A stretch of DNA of 64,000 bases, taken from Ancrocorticia sp. (lineage in GTDB: Bacteria; Actinomycetota; Actinomycetes; Actinomycetales; Actinomycetaceae). The stretch covers positions 247,706 to 311,705 of the forward strand of contig JALCLX010000002.1 of NCBI GenBank assembly GCA_022648165.1, read 5' to 3'. The position numbers were made by a program, and so were the translations under genes. A model generated the notes under the pieces. That model was given only the letters and a program-made list of their open reading frames with translations. It was not told the DNA's origin and ran no database searches. Of this stretch, positions 22,241-34,229 are shown one piece after another (the stretch's first letter is position 1; each line of letters opens with the position of its first letter).

Positions 22241-24409
22241 ATGGCACGTACGCTCTTCTCCGACATTCCCTCTTTTGTTCGCGCACCCCGCATCACAGGG
22301 CTCACTGCATCGCGTTCTGGCTTGGTGATCGCCACACGCCGAATGATCAATGACGCGGGGACCGCCTTCATCGACCAACTGTTCGAGGTGACACCCGATC
22401 GCGCACGTCAACTCACGTGGGGAGACAAATCGGCCTCACTGCTCGGTATCGGCGAGCGCGGCGAACTCTATTTCACTCGCGAAGATCCCGGCGAGAAAGA
22501 GAGGGGCAGCGCGATTTGGATGCTGCCGCCCACGGGCGAGGCGCGCGAAATCTTCCGCTACAAGGCTGGAATCGTTGCGCTTCAGGCGACTCGGGCAAAC
22601 CTACTGCTCACGCTTGCTGTTCTGCCGGGCGCCGCAGACGCCGCTGACGGTTCGGCGGCGCCTAGCGCTACAGAGCGCCTCCTGGGTGCCTCACATACGC
22701 TCGCCACCAAGCGTGCGGCTGCGAAAACATCCGCTGTGCTTCACTCTATTTACCCCATCCGTTCGTGGGATCATGATCTTGGCCCCGGCGAAAATCGGCT
22801 GTTCGTATCGCCGCTTCCTTCGCTCTATTGCGATCCAGGATTAGAGCCATACTCTCCGTCCGAAGGGCCCAGCTCTTCGAACGCAGACCCCTTCCACGCA
22901 GCCAAAGAAGCACCCCTTCACTCAGGCGCAGAAGAAGAGGAAGACGACGGCGGTGAGTATACGCTGCCGCCCACCGAACTCTCCCTCACAGAGGTACCGC
23001 TTCCGCCCGCTCCCGAAGGAGTAGACGAGTGGAGCCTCGCATATGCAATCCCACTGCCCATTGGTACCCACGCGTTCGCCGTTATGACGGGCCGAACTAC
23101 GATCGATAGTTTCAACCAAGTGTGGCTCGTCGACCTGACAGGTGCTCAACCGCCACGCTTCGTCGCCGCCGATCCGAAAGCAGATTACGACGTCGCAGGC
23201 GTGAGCTTCGACAGCACGTGGGCGTTACTTGCACGCAATCTTCCCCCGTTGCCGGGACAAACGGTGGACGTCGAATACCAGAGCTTTTCCATCGCAACAG
23301 GTGCCACCACGCGCGTCGCCTCTCACGTGTGGGGCAAACCCGTTATCGCTCCCGACGGCGCCATCTACCTCACTGCCGATCGCCGAGGCCGCGGAGGCGT
23401 ATTCCGGCTCAGTACCAGTGGCGAGCCCGTTCTTTTAACTCCCGACGATGAATACACCTACAACAACCTCGCATGGGCCGGTGATCATCTCGTGGCCCTG
23501 CGTTCCAGCATCGCAGAGCCACCCGCCGTCGTCGTCATCGATCCCGTCACGGGTGAGGTGGCACGCGGGCCGGAACTCACGCCGGAACTTGAGCTCCCCG
23601 GGGAACTCACGGAGATCGGCGCAACCGCCAAAGATGGAACGCCGATACGCGCGTGGCTCGCAGTACCCGACGGCGAAGGGCCACATCCACTCGTCGTGTT
23701 TGCTCACGGTGGCCCATGGGGCGCGTGGAACGATTGGACGTGGCGCTGGAATCCCTGGGTGTTCGTCGCTCACGGTTACGCGGTACTGCTTCCGGATCCG
23801 GGTATCTCTACCGGATATGGGCACCACATGATCTCACGTGGGCACGACGCCATTGGAGATGAACCATTCACCGACATTATGGCGCTGGCCGATGCTGCAG
23901 TGGCCCGCCCCGATATCAACCAAGACCATCAGGCTTTTGCCGGAGGATCCTACGGAGGCTATATGGCGAACTGGGTTGCCGGGCACACGGGCACCCGCTT
24001 CGCTTGTATCGTCACGCATGCTGGCCTGTGGAATGTAGGCGCAATGTCCACTACCACAGACAACGGCAGCTGGTACCGCTGGATGATGGGAAGCAATCCC
24101 GCCATAGGGCACGGACTTTCGCAGGCGGAAATGTGGTCGCCGCATCTGTTCGCAAAGAAAATCGCCGTGCCGATGCTGGTCATCCACGGAGATAAGGACT
24201 ACCGGGTTCCATTTGGGCAGGCTCTTGAATTATGGGCAGACCTGCAGCGGCTCAGCCCGCAACTCGGCCACCAGTTCTTGTACTTCCCCGACGAAGGGCA
24301 TTGGATCCTCAAGCCCGCGAATGCCGAAATCTGGTATGAAACGTTCGTCGCCTTCCTCGATGAACACGTGCGTGGAAAGAAGTTCAAGCGCGCCGACCTT
24401 CTAGGATAA
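22241..24409 (+). CDS. S9-family prolyl oligopeptidase-like serine peptidase
   Basis: AFAGGSYGGYMANW nucleophile motif, HGDKDYRVPFGQ, DEGHWI. Confidence 0.93.
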   Translation: MARTLFSDIPSFVRAPRITGLTASRSGLVIATRRMINDAGTAFIDQLFEVTPDRARQLTWGDKSASLLGIGERGELYFTREDPGEKERGSAIWMLPPTGEAREIFRYKAGIVALQATRANLLLTLAVLPGAADAADGSAAPSATERLLGASHTLATKRAAAKTSAVLHSIYPIRSWDHDLGPGENRLFVSPLPSLYCDPGLEPYSPSEGPSSSNADPFHAAKEAPLHSGAEEEEDDGGEYTLPPTELSLTEVPLPPAPEGVDEWSLAYAIPLPIGTHAFAVMTGRTTIDSFNQVWLVDLTGAQPPRFVAADPKADYDVAGVSFDSTWALLARNLPPLPGQTVDVEYQSFSIATGATTRVASHVWGKPVIAPDGAIYLTADRRGRGGVFRLSTSGEPVLLTPDDEYTYNNLAWAGDHLVALRSSIAEPPAVVVIDPVTGEVARGPELTPELELPGELTEIGATAKDGTPIRAWLAVPDGEGPHPLVVFAHGGPWGAWNDWTWRWNPWVFVAHGYAVLLPDPGISTGYGHHMISRGHDAIGDEPFTDIMALADAAVARPDINQDHQAFAGGSYGGYMANWVAGHTGTRFACIVTHAGLWNVGAMSTTTDNGSWYRWMMGSNPAIGHGLSQAEMWSPHLFAKKIAVPMLVIHGDKDYRVPFGQALELWADLQRLSPQLGHQFLYFPDEGHWILKPANAEIWYETFVAFLDEHVRGKKFKRADLLG

Positions 24410-24526
24410 GGGGGAACGTGCACAGGTCCTCAGCTTCGAACTACAAGCGGGCCGGATGGTTGTATATGCTGCTGCCGCCTGGCAGTATGGCCTGCACCGC
24501 ACGCGCGGATTGATCAGGAGGACATC

Positions 24527-25885
24527 ATGGCATCACAACCACCAGCACGTGATAGTCAGCCCACACCCAATTCCCCGTCCTCGCCCAGTCCAGCAGAGCC
24601 GAACACGGGCGAAGCTCGCAGAACAACAGTACCCGGGGTCGTTCCGTTGGACGATGCGGCGTCGTCGAAACAACGGCACATTACCTACGCTGGCGTACCG
24701 GCGGGTCTTGCCAAATACGGGCTAGGTGCCTGGTATCTGATCGGGATCGGGCTGGTGGTCGCGTTCGTGGTCTTCGCTACTGCCCACATCCAAATGGTCT
24801 TTACTGCCGTGTTTGTGGCACTCGTGATCACGTCCCTGCTTTCCCCGATGGTGGGCTGGCTTTCTCGCAGAATGCCGCGCGCCGCCGCGACCGCAATATC
24901 TCTGGTTGCTACGTTCATCTTCTTCGGCGGGCTGCTGTTCTACATTGGATACTCTGTATCTACCGAATGGAATGACCTCTCTGCCAAGTTCTCCCACGGC
25001 CTCGATCAGATCTTCGACTTTGTGAGCAAAACGCCCTTCGGCGGCAGTTTCGAAAACAAGGAGCTCAACGAAGACCTTCAAGATGTCATGGCCACCGTTA
25101 TGAAGTGGATCCAAGACAATGCCGGGAGCCTTGCCACCCAGGCGATGAGCTCCGCATCCACTATGGCGCTTTTTTTCACAATGTTCGCGCTGGCCATATT
25201 TGTTGCGATCTTCTTTCTCACATCTGGCAAAAAAATGTGGCTGTGGTTCATCAATTTGGTACCCGCAAAGAACCGTATCAACCTCCACCGCAGCGCCATT
25301 GCAGGATGGGCCACATTCTCCGGATACGCGCGTGGCACGATCATCATCTCCGTCACTGACGGGGTGCTGGCCGGAATTCTTCTGATCATTCTTGGTATTC
25401 CCTTAGCTGCGCCACTGGCCGTGCTAGTGATGATCGGCGCAGTTATTCCGCTGGTTGGTGCGCCTGCCGCGATGATCATCGCTATGATCGTGGCACTTGC
25501 AGCCGATGGCCTGGCAAAGGCCGCCTTCGTTGGAATCGGGATTGCACTGATCGGCCAGTTCGAAGGGCACATCCTCCAGCCCCTGGTCATGGGCCGGAAG
25601 GTCTCCCTGCATCCAGTTGTAGTAGCCATTGGCGTCGCTGCGGGTACCTTCCTTGCCGGACTGCTAGGTGCAATCATTGCCATCCCGCTGATTGCAGTGA
25701 TTTGGGAAGTTCACAACGTGCTGCGCCATCCGGATCCACCGTTCACGCTTGAACAACTGGACGCCATCGAACGCGTAGAACTACAGCGCGAACGTGAAGA
25801 GGCGGCGCAGGCGGCTACAGTGCGCGAAAAGGCGAAACGCGCCCGAAAAAAGACTGAAACGCGAGCGAAGAAGAGACTGAACTGA
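24527..25885 (+). CDS. AI-2E family transporter
   Basis: Multi-TM; C-terminal GQFEGHILQPLVMGRKVSLHPVVVAIGVAAG signature. Confidence 0.92.
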   Translation: MASQPPARDSQPTPNSPSSPSPAEPNTGEARRTTVPGVVPLDDAASSKQRHITYAGVPAGLAKYGLGAWYLIGIGLVVAFVVFATAHIQMVFTAVFVALVITSLLSPMVGWLSRRMPRAAATAISLVATFIFFGGLLFYIGYSVSTEWNDLSAKFSHGLDQIFDFVSKTPFGGSFENKELNEDLQDVMATVMKWIQDNAGSLATQAMSSASTMALFFTMFALAIFVAIFFLTSGKKMWLWFINLVPAKNRINLHRSAIAGWATFSGYARGTIIISVTDGVLAGILLIILGIPLAAPLAVLVMIGAVIPLVGAPAAMIIAMIVALAADGLAKAAFVGIGIALIGQFEGHILQPLVMGRKVSLHPVVVAIGVAAGTFLAGLLGAIIAIPLIAVIWEVHNVLRHPDPPFTLEQLDAIERVELQREREEAAQAATVREKAKRARKKTETRAKKRLN

Positions 25886-25900
25886 GCAACATTCCCGATG

Positions 25901-25970
25901 CTTTTTCTAGCTTAAAGTGGGGCCAGGTGGCAGCCCTTCCTATGCTTTTGCATGTTTCAGCTAGAAAAAG
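25901..25970. repeat. Intergenic inverted-repeat element, copy A
   Basis: CTTTTTCTAGCTTAAA ... TTTCAGCTAGAAAAAG (1 mismatch between 16-bp arms). Confidence 0.85.
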
Positions 25971-26012
25971 CCACTGCTTGCGGATCCGCATACCGTAGCC
26001 ACAATCGAATGT

Positions 26013-26372
26013 ATGCCGCACGCTCCGATTCCAAGGAGAGATTCAGTTTCAGATGCGAGGCTGAACCTACCCGGGAAATCTTCTATGGAGGCGCCACTCG
26101 AAATGCAGCTGACTGACGAGCCGACTGAAGAAGAGATCACCGCCGCAATCGAGGCCTTCGATCGCCATGCCGCCTACAGGCTGCTGGACGCGGACGGGCA
26201 CTCAGAGCGCTGCCAATGCCGTTGCGGGAAGAAGTTTCGTTCGGCAAAGGCGCATAAGCGGCACATTGTAAAACTCGCGCTCGAAGCAGCACACCGCGCG
26301 GCACGCGACACCACGGCCGCACACGACACCGCAGAGGGCGGGCCTACATCTCTAGCCGCCCACTCGCACTAG
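26013..26372 (+). CDS. Small hypothetical protein with Cys/His cluster (possible start 26085)
   Basis: CQCRCGKKFRSAKAHKRHIVKLALEAAH. Confidence 0.5.
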   Translation: MPHAPIPRRDSVSDARLNLPGKSSMEAPLEMQLTDEPTEEEITAAIEAFDRHAAYRLLDADGHSERCQCRCGKKFRSAKAHKRHIVKLALEAAHRAARDTTAAHDTAEGGPTSLAAHSH

Positions 26373-26418
26373 CCTCTCCACGCATCAATCGGTGAGGGCA
26401 GAACGATCCCCGCAGATC

Positions 26419-26451
26419 GCTAAAACACTGCTAAAACATTGCTAAAACGAT
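26419..26451. repeat. 11-bp tandem repeat x3 (GCTAAAACAYT)
   Basis: gctaaaacact gctaaaacatt gctaaaacgat. Confidence 0.7.
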
Positions 26452-26486
26452 CGCCCTGCAGGCCGCCACATTGCGCTTTCCCCTAG

Positions 26487-26559
26487 AGCCGACTAAGGGA
26501 CTCGAACCCTTGACCTGCTGTTTACAAGACAGCTGCTCTACCAACTGAGCTAAGTCGGC
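26487..26559 (-). tRNA. tRNA-Thr (anticodon UGU)
   Basis: GCCGACTTAGCTCAGTTGGTAGAGCAGCTGTCTTGTAAACAGCAGGTCAAGGGTTCGAGTCCCTTAGTCGGCT folds as cloverleaf; loop CTTGTAA. Confidence 0.95.
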
Positions 26560-26679
26560 ACATTGGCTATGCGGCCAACCACTCAATCTTGCCAGAGTCC
26601 ACGCCGTGACACCAAACTGGAGGCACTATCGGCTCTCCGCTGTCGCCCCGCATGTAGGTTCCGCACGTCTTGGGAGCTG

Positions 26680-28320
26680 CTAGAACTGCTCCATAAAGAA
26701 CGGGGTGCCTGCCAATGGCATCCAATCCACACCTGCTGGGTAAAGCAAAAACACCACGAATAGCAGCGCGACGACGACGGCGCCCAGCAGAACGGACCAA
26801 AACGCCCGGTATCCCCGAGTTGGCGCCAGAACGGCGAAAATCCGCCGTGCGCCTTCTTTCCCCTTTGCGTTTCCTGATAACCAGGAAACTACTACCGTCA
26901 CTGCGGCACCAGAAAGCACTATCAACCTGGCATCTGCGAGCCGCAACAGTGTTGCAGCCCACATGAGTGCCACGCCAAAAAACAACCCAAAAAGCACGTT
27001 CAGTACAGTATTTATGGCGCCCCACATCGCATTTCCGGGTAAACGGAACGCAACGCCCACGTGTTCTCTTTTATAGCGTCCGCCGTGCGCGATGCGCCGA
27101 TCGCGCAACCCGATGCTTGCCGCCCCTACAGTGGCGGCAAGCCAGAACATTGCGGCGTAAACGAAGCCCACGACAATTGGCCAATGCGCGGCAGCTACAA
27201 TAACCGCGGCTCCGATCAGAGCCACAGCAGCCCTCGCCGACCGAGCGGGCCGCGCCCACGCCGGTAGCTCCTGTGGCGGCTGCGGCATCGCTGGGGGAAA
27301 CACCTGGGATCCGAAACCATAGTCATAGGGCTGCCCAAACCCGCTTGCCGGATACGCCGCCGTAGGCGCGGGCGCCACCTGTGTAGGGACGCTCGTCACC
27401 TCGGTCGGCGCCGCCGCCAACTGTTCTTCGTCCGTATCCGAATCCACACCTGTTTCTGCCTGTGGCTGTGGTGGAGTCACCACTTGCGTGGCTGCTTCCT
27501 GCGCTCCACACATCGACGCTCTTGAAGTGACATCGTTCGGAGCCTGCAGTACTTCCACGAGTTGATCAAATGTGGAGCGATGCGCCACCTCGGGCGTTAG
27601 TGCGCGCTCGAACGCCTCCGCTACGCGTGGTGCCAAACCTGAAAGATCGGGCTTGCCATCAATCACACGCCGCATAATTTGCGGCGCAGATCCTGCTCCA
27701 AACGGGTGCCGCCCGGTAGCCGCATACGCCATAACTGCCGCCAGTGCCCACCAGTCCGCCTGCTCATCTGGGGCGGCTCCTGCCAAGACTTTCGGATCGC
27801 AGTATCCCGGAGTATGAGTGACCGAACCGGGGGTGGTGAGGCGGACGTCGTCGTCGAACTGTGCCACACCGAAATCAATTAACACTGGCCCATGTGGGCT
27901 CATCATCACGTTGGATGGCTTGATGTCGCGATGTACAACGCCCACCGAATGAATTGACTGCACCGCGGTGCGCAGCTGGTGCGCCAGTTCCACCAGTTCG
28001 GTTCCTACATAGACGCCGTTGTCTGCGACGTCCTTTTCCAACGTAGGGCCTTCGATGAGTTCGGTGACGATGAACGCCTCGTCCTCGTCCGTTTCGGCAT
28101 CCAGGACCTCCGCTACGTATGGCCCCTTCACGCGCTGGAGCATCCGCACTTCGCGTTTGAGCCGCTCGCGTCCGCGGGCGTCCATCGTGACAGCCGGGTG
28201 GAGAAGCTTGAGGGCCACCCGCTGCCCATCACCTGATTCAGCCTCATAAACGGTAGACATTCCGCCCATTCCGATCCTTTTGATCAGGCGGTACCCACCG
28301 ATTTCGCTTCGTTCGTGCAC
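26680..28320 (-). CDS. Serine/threonine protein kinase with C-terminal multi-TM region
   Basis: IGMGGMSTVYEA, GVVHRDIKPSNVMM, DFGVAQF. Confidence 0.93.
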   Translation of the reverse strand: MHERSEIGGYRLIKRIGMGGMSTVYEAESGDGQRVALKLLHPAVTMDARGRERLKREVRMLQRVKGPYVAEVLDAETDEDEAFIVTELIEGPTLEKDVADNGVYVGTELVELAHQLRTAVQSIHSVGVVHRDIKPSNVMMSPHGPVLIDFGVAQFDDDVRLTTPGSVTHTPGYCDPKVLAGAAPDEQADWWALAAVMAYAATGRHPFGAGSAPQIMRRVIDGKPDLSGLAPRVAEAFERALTPEVAHRSTFDQLVEVLQAPNDVTSRASMCGAQEAATQVVTPPQPQAETGVDSDTDEEQLAAAPTEVTSVPTQVAPAPTAAYPASGFGQPYDYGFGSQVFPPAMPQPPQELPAWARPARSARAAVALIGAAVIVAAAHWPIVVGFVYAAMFWLAATVGAASIGLRDRRIAHGGRYKREHVGVAFRLPGNAMWGAINTVLNVLFGLFFGVALMWAATLLRLADARLIVLSGAAVTVVVSWLSGNAKGKEGARRIFAVLAPTRGYRAFWSVLLGAVVVALLFVVFLLYPAGVDWMPLAGTPFFMEQF

Positions 28321-28618
28321 ACGACAACGCTACCCGGTTTCCGCTTGCTCCGGGCTGCGGGCGGCACCCGTACTGGCGCCGCCATGCCGGGCGCTGGCCA
28401 TGCCGGGCGCTGGCGGCCTTTGCCAAAAAAGAGAAGCCTACTCTAACGTGACTCACGCCACCGCACTGCACGTTACTGAAAAGAATGACATTCTATGGCT
28501 GGTCATGTCACAATTGAGGAGGTTCATCGACGATGAGCCGTGTCAGAGTTGACACAAACTCGGCACCTTTCACTCGGATCGTCCGGCACGTACCTGCCGG
28601 TGAAGGGACCATATTAAT

Positions 28619-29743
28619 ATGGCTAGCGTAACCTTTGAAAAGGCAACTCGAATCTACCCAGGTTCGGATACCCCCGCAGTAGACCAGCTCTCATTGGAAA
28701 TTAATGATGGCGAGTTTCTTGTACTCGTTGGTCCATCTGGTTGCGGAAAATCAACCTCCCTGCGCATGCTGGCAGGGCTCGAAGACGTCAATTCCGGCCG
28801 CATTTTCATTGGCGATCGCGATGTGACAGACGTTTCCCCTAAGGATCGCGACATTGCGATGGTGTTCCAGAACTACGCCCTATACCCGCACATGACGGTT
28901 GCGGACAACATGGGCTTTGCCCTCAAGATTGCGGGCGAACCGAAGGACGTCATCAAGAAACGCGTTCACGAAGCGGCGAAGATCCTGGACCTGGAGCCGT
29001 ACCTGGATCGCAAACCAAAGGCACTGTCCGGTGGCCAGCGGCAGCGTGTTGCGATGGGACGCGCGATCGTGCGCGAACCTCGCGTGTTCCTCATGGACGA
29101 ACCACTGTCGAATTTGGATGCAAAGCTTCGTGTGCAGACCCGCACCCAGATCGCCGCTTTGCAGCGCAATTTGGGTATCACTACCGTGTATGTGACCCAC
29201 GATCAGACTGAAGCTCTGACTATGGGCGACCGCATCGCGGTTTTGAAAGATGGCGTACTTCAGCAGGTTGGAACGCCAGACGAAATGTACCGCGTGCCTG
29301 GCAACGCCTTCGTAGCAGGCTTCATCGGCTCGCCCGCTATGAATTTAGGCAAATGGCGAGTGGTTGGCGATAGCGCAGTGTATGGCGATGCAAAGATCCG
29401 GATCCCCCGCGAGATCCTAGATAAGCTCACCCCGGAAGATGACAATAACATCATCGTTGGATTCCGCCCCGAAGCAGCCGAATGGACACAGGATCCGAAC
29501 GAGTCTTCAGTTCCAGTGGACGTGACATTCGTGGAACACCTTGGTTCCGACGCCTACGTTTATGGCAAGGTTGCTGGCGCCGCGAACGAAACTGAGAAGT
29601 TTGGTTCCGGCGACGATTCGGACCAGGTGACGGTGCGTATCGAACCTGATCGGGTGCCAAAAGCCGGCGATATCATTCACCTCGCCCCCACGCTTGATCG
29701 CCTTCACCTGTTTGCCGCAGGCAGCGGTCTGCGCCTGAACTGA
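28619..29743 (+). CDS. msiK: Sugar ABC transporter ATP-binding protein (MsiK/UgpC/MsmX type)
   Basis: GPSGCGKSTSLRMLAGLE, LSGGQRQRVAMGRAIVREPRVFLMDEPLSNLDAKLR, C-terminal TOBE domain; standalone ATPase. Confidence 0.88.
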   Translation: MASVTFEKATRIYPGSDTPAVDQLSLEINDGEFLVLVGPSGCGKSTSLRMLAGLEDVNSGRIFIGDRDVTDVSPKDRDIAMVFQNYALYPHMTVADNMGFALKIAGEPKDVIKKRVHEAAKILDLEPYLDRKPKALSGGQRQRVAMGRAIVREPRVFLMDEPLSNLDAKLRVQTRTQIAALQRNLGITTVYVTHDQTEALTMGDRIAVLKDGVLQQVGTPDEMYRVPGNAFVAGFIGSPAMNLGKWRVVGDSAVYGDAKIRIPREILDKLTPEDDNNIIVGFRPEAAEWTQDPNESSVPVDVTFVEHLGSDAYVYGKVAGAANETEKFGSGDDSDQVTVRIEPDRVPKAGDIIHLAPTLDRLHLFAAGSGLRLN

Positions 29744-29758
29744 GAAATAGCTACGATA

Positions 29759-29790
29759 GGGAGGGCCGCGGCTCATGCTGCGGCCCTCCC
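29759..29790 (+). terminator. Stem-loop terminator after msiK
   Basis: GGGAGGGCCGC-N10-GCGGCCCTCCC. Confidence 0.7.
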
Positions 29791-29876
29791 TTCCCGTTGG
29801 GCCGTGCAATCCTTCTGGGTGCGTAGGCCAGAACCGACATCAGGAACGTCCGCATCGACGTTCGCCACGAAGGTAC

Positions 29877-31157
29877 ATGATGAGACAACAGTTACAGATC
29901 CGCGCTGTGCGCGTAGACCCCGCACTCCTTGATCTTCCCTGGCATATACCGCTTGAAGACTGGCCTTCGGACATTGTTGCGGCCTTACCACGCGGCATCT
30001 CGCGGCACGTGGTCCGATTTGTGCGCTTGGGCGGCCGGATCCTAGCAATCAAAGAGATCGGCGAGGAAGTTGCCTTCCACGAATACGAAATCCTTCGCGA
30101 CCTGGTGCGCTTGGATGCGCCATCGGTAGAACCCGTGGCCGTGATCACTGGCCGCGCCAGCGCTTCTGGTGAAGCACTCAATGCGGTGCTCGTGACGGAA
30201 CACCTAGCATATTCGCTACCGTACCGGGCGGTTTTTGGGCAGCACCAACGCCCCGAGACCGTGCGCCGCCTCATCGATGCGCTCACGGTTTTGATGGTTC
30301 GGCTGCACCTGCTTGGTTTCTTCTGGGGAGATGTTTCGCTATCCAACACGCTGTTCCGGCGCGACGCCGGCGCATTCGCCGCGTATCTGGTAGACGCAGA
30401 AACGGGTGAGCTCTATGACCAGATGACGGATGGCAAACGTGAATACGATATCGACGTAGCGCGCACAAACATCATTGGCGAACTTATGGATTTACAGGCA
30501 GGCCGAGTGCTGCCAGATAGCTACGACACTATCGACGTGGGCAACTACTTTGTCCGCCGCTATCATGAGCTGTGGAACGAGCTGACGAAGGAAACATCAT
30601 TCGCAGCTAACGAGCGGTGGAAAGTTGCAGACCGTGTTGAGAAACTCAACGAATTGGGCTTTGACGTAGGCGAACTTTCCATGTCTACTGATCCATCTGG
30701 GTCACGGGTGTCAATCCAACCGAAAGTGGTGGATGCCGGGCACTACTCGCGCCAGATCATGCGCCTCACGGGAATGGACGTGCAGGAAAACCAGGCGCGG
30801 CGCATGCTGAACGACATCAAGCAGTACCAATCTGCGCGTGGTATGCAAAATGACGATCTCTCGTTGGTAGCGCACGACTGGATGACACACGTATTTGAGC
30901 CGACCGTCAATGCGGTTCCTCGCGACCTGCGTGGCAAATTGGAGCCTGCCGAGATCTTCCATCAGTTCCTGGAACACCGCTGGTACATTTCCGAGCAGGC
31001 GCGCCACGATGTGCCACTGGATCAGGCGATTCATTCATACATTGAGAACGTGCTCCGCCAACGCCGCGACGAACGCTCATTCCTTCCCGGTGATACGGAG
31101 GAAATCCCCATGGTCACCGAACAGCTCGATGCTCACGGATATCCAATCGAAGAATGA
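29877..31157 (+). CDS. DUF4032 domain-containing protein (kinase-like fold)
   Basis: RLGGRILAIKEIGEEVAFHEYEILRDL...FFWGDVSLSNTLFRRDAGAFAAYLVDAETGE; internal start at 29877 chosen. Confidence 0.8.
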   Translation: MMRQQLQIRAVRVDPALLDLPWHIPLEDWPSDIVAALPRGISRHVVRFVRLGGRILAIKEIGEEVAFHEYEILRDLVRLDAPSVEPVAVITGRASASGEALNAVLVTEHLAYSLPYRAVFGQHQRPETVRRLIDALTVLMVRLHLLGFFWGDVSLSNTLFRRDAGAFAAYLVDAETGELYDQMTDGKREYDIDVARTNIIGELMDLQAGRVLPDSYDTIDVGNYFVRRYHELWNELTKETSFAANERWKVADRVEKLNELGFDVGELSMSTDPSGSRVSIQPKVVDAGHYSRQIMRLTGMDVQENQARRMLNDIKQYQSARGMQNDDLSLVAHDWMTHVFEPTVNAVPRDLRGKLEPAEIFHQFLEHRWYISEQARHDVPLDQAIHSYIENVLRQRRDERSFLPGDTEEIPMVTEQLDAHGYPIEE

Positions 31158-31159
31158 GA

Positions 31160-31196
31160 GTGGCCCGCTGGTACCTCTCAGATACCAGCGGGCCAC
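31160..31196. terminator. Bidirectional stem-loop between convergent DUF4032 gene and asd
   Basis: GTGGCCCGCTGGTA-N9-TACCAGCGGGCCAC, perfect 14-bp stem. Confidence 0.75.
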
Positions 31197-31215
31197 GAAC
31201 ACCGGCAGCGGCTTG

Positions 31216-33521
<2,306 letters not shown>

Positions 33522-33611
33522 GTTCCGCTCCTTACAGTAGACTCGTTCATGCTATCGGCGCAGATGAGTTAGCTGCGTAGTGTACCGCCTGATGGACATG
33601 TTCGATACGTC

Positions 33612-34229
33612 TCAATTGAGAGGTGTGCTGATCATATGGCGGCCTTCGAAGGCGCGAGCGAGAGTCGCCTCGTCTGCATACTCCAGGTCGCCTCCCATCG
33701 GAAGCCCCGAGGCCAGACGGGAAATAGTAATGCCCAACGGCGTGAGCATGCGCACTAGGTATGCAGCGGTAGCTTCCCCCTCGACATTCGGATCCATGGC
33801 GAGGATCACTTCTGTGACGTTGGTATCTCCGAGGCGCTGCAGTAGTTCACGAATACGGAGATCCTCTGGGCCGACTCCCTGGATCGGATTGATCGAGCCA
33901 CCGAGCACGTGATATTTACCGCGGTATTCTCTAGTGCGTTCGATCGCCACGATATCTTTTGATTCCTCAACTACGCAGATCACGGAATCGAGCCTGCGCG
34001 GATCTGAGCAGATCGCGCATTTCGTAGATTCGGTGATGTTTCCGCACACTTCGCAAAAGTGGACACGCTCTTTCACCTTGACGAGCGCCGCGGCAAGCGC
34101 TTCGACGTCCGCCTTGTCCTGATCCAGGATATAAAACGCGATTCGCTGCGCACCTTTGGGGCCGATGCCTGGGAGGCGCCCTAGTTCATCGATAAGTTCC
34201 TGTACTGCGCCGTCGTACAACCCAGCCAC
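33612..34229 (-). CDS. recR: Recombination mediator RecR
   Basis: [25 protein letters not shown]4 zinc motif; Toprim. Confidence 0.97.
   Translation of the reverse strand: MAGLYDGAVQELIDELGRLPGIGPKGAQRIAFYILDQDKADVEALAAALVKVKERVHFCEVCGNITESTKCAICSDPRRLDSVICVVEESKDIVAIERTREYRGKYHVLGGSINPIQGVGPEDLRIRELLQRLGDTNVTEVILAMDPNVEGEATAAYLVRMLTPLGITISRLASGLPMGGDLEYADEATLARAFEGRHMISTPLN

Noticed and set aside
25901-25970. Simple rho-independent terminator explanation for all inverted-repeat elements
   Set aside because: Shared termini among distant loci and a copy (37825) in a divergent promoter region argue for a repeat family.
26487-26559. tRNA-Thr as genomic-island integration site
   Set aside because: No integrase, no phage genes and no visible duplicate of the tRNA 3' end in the window.
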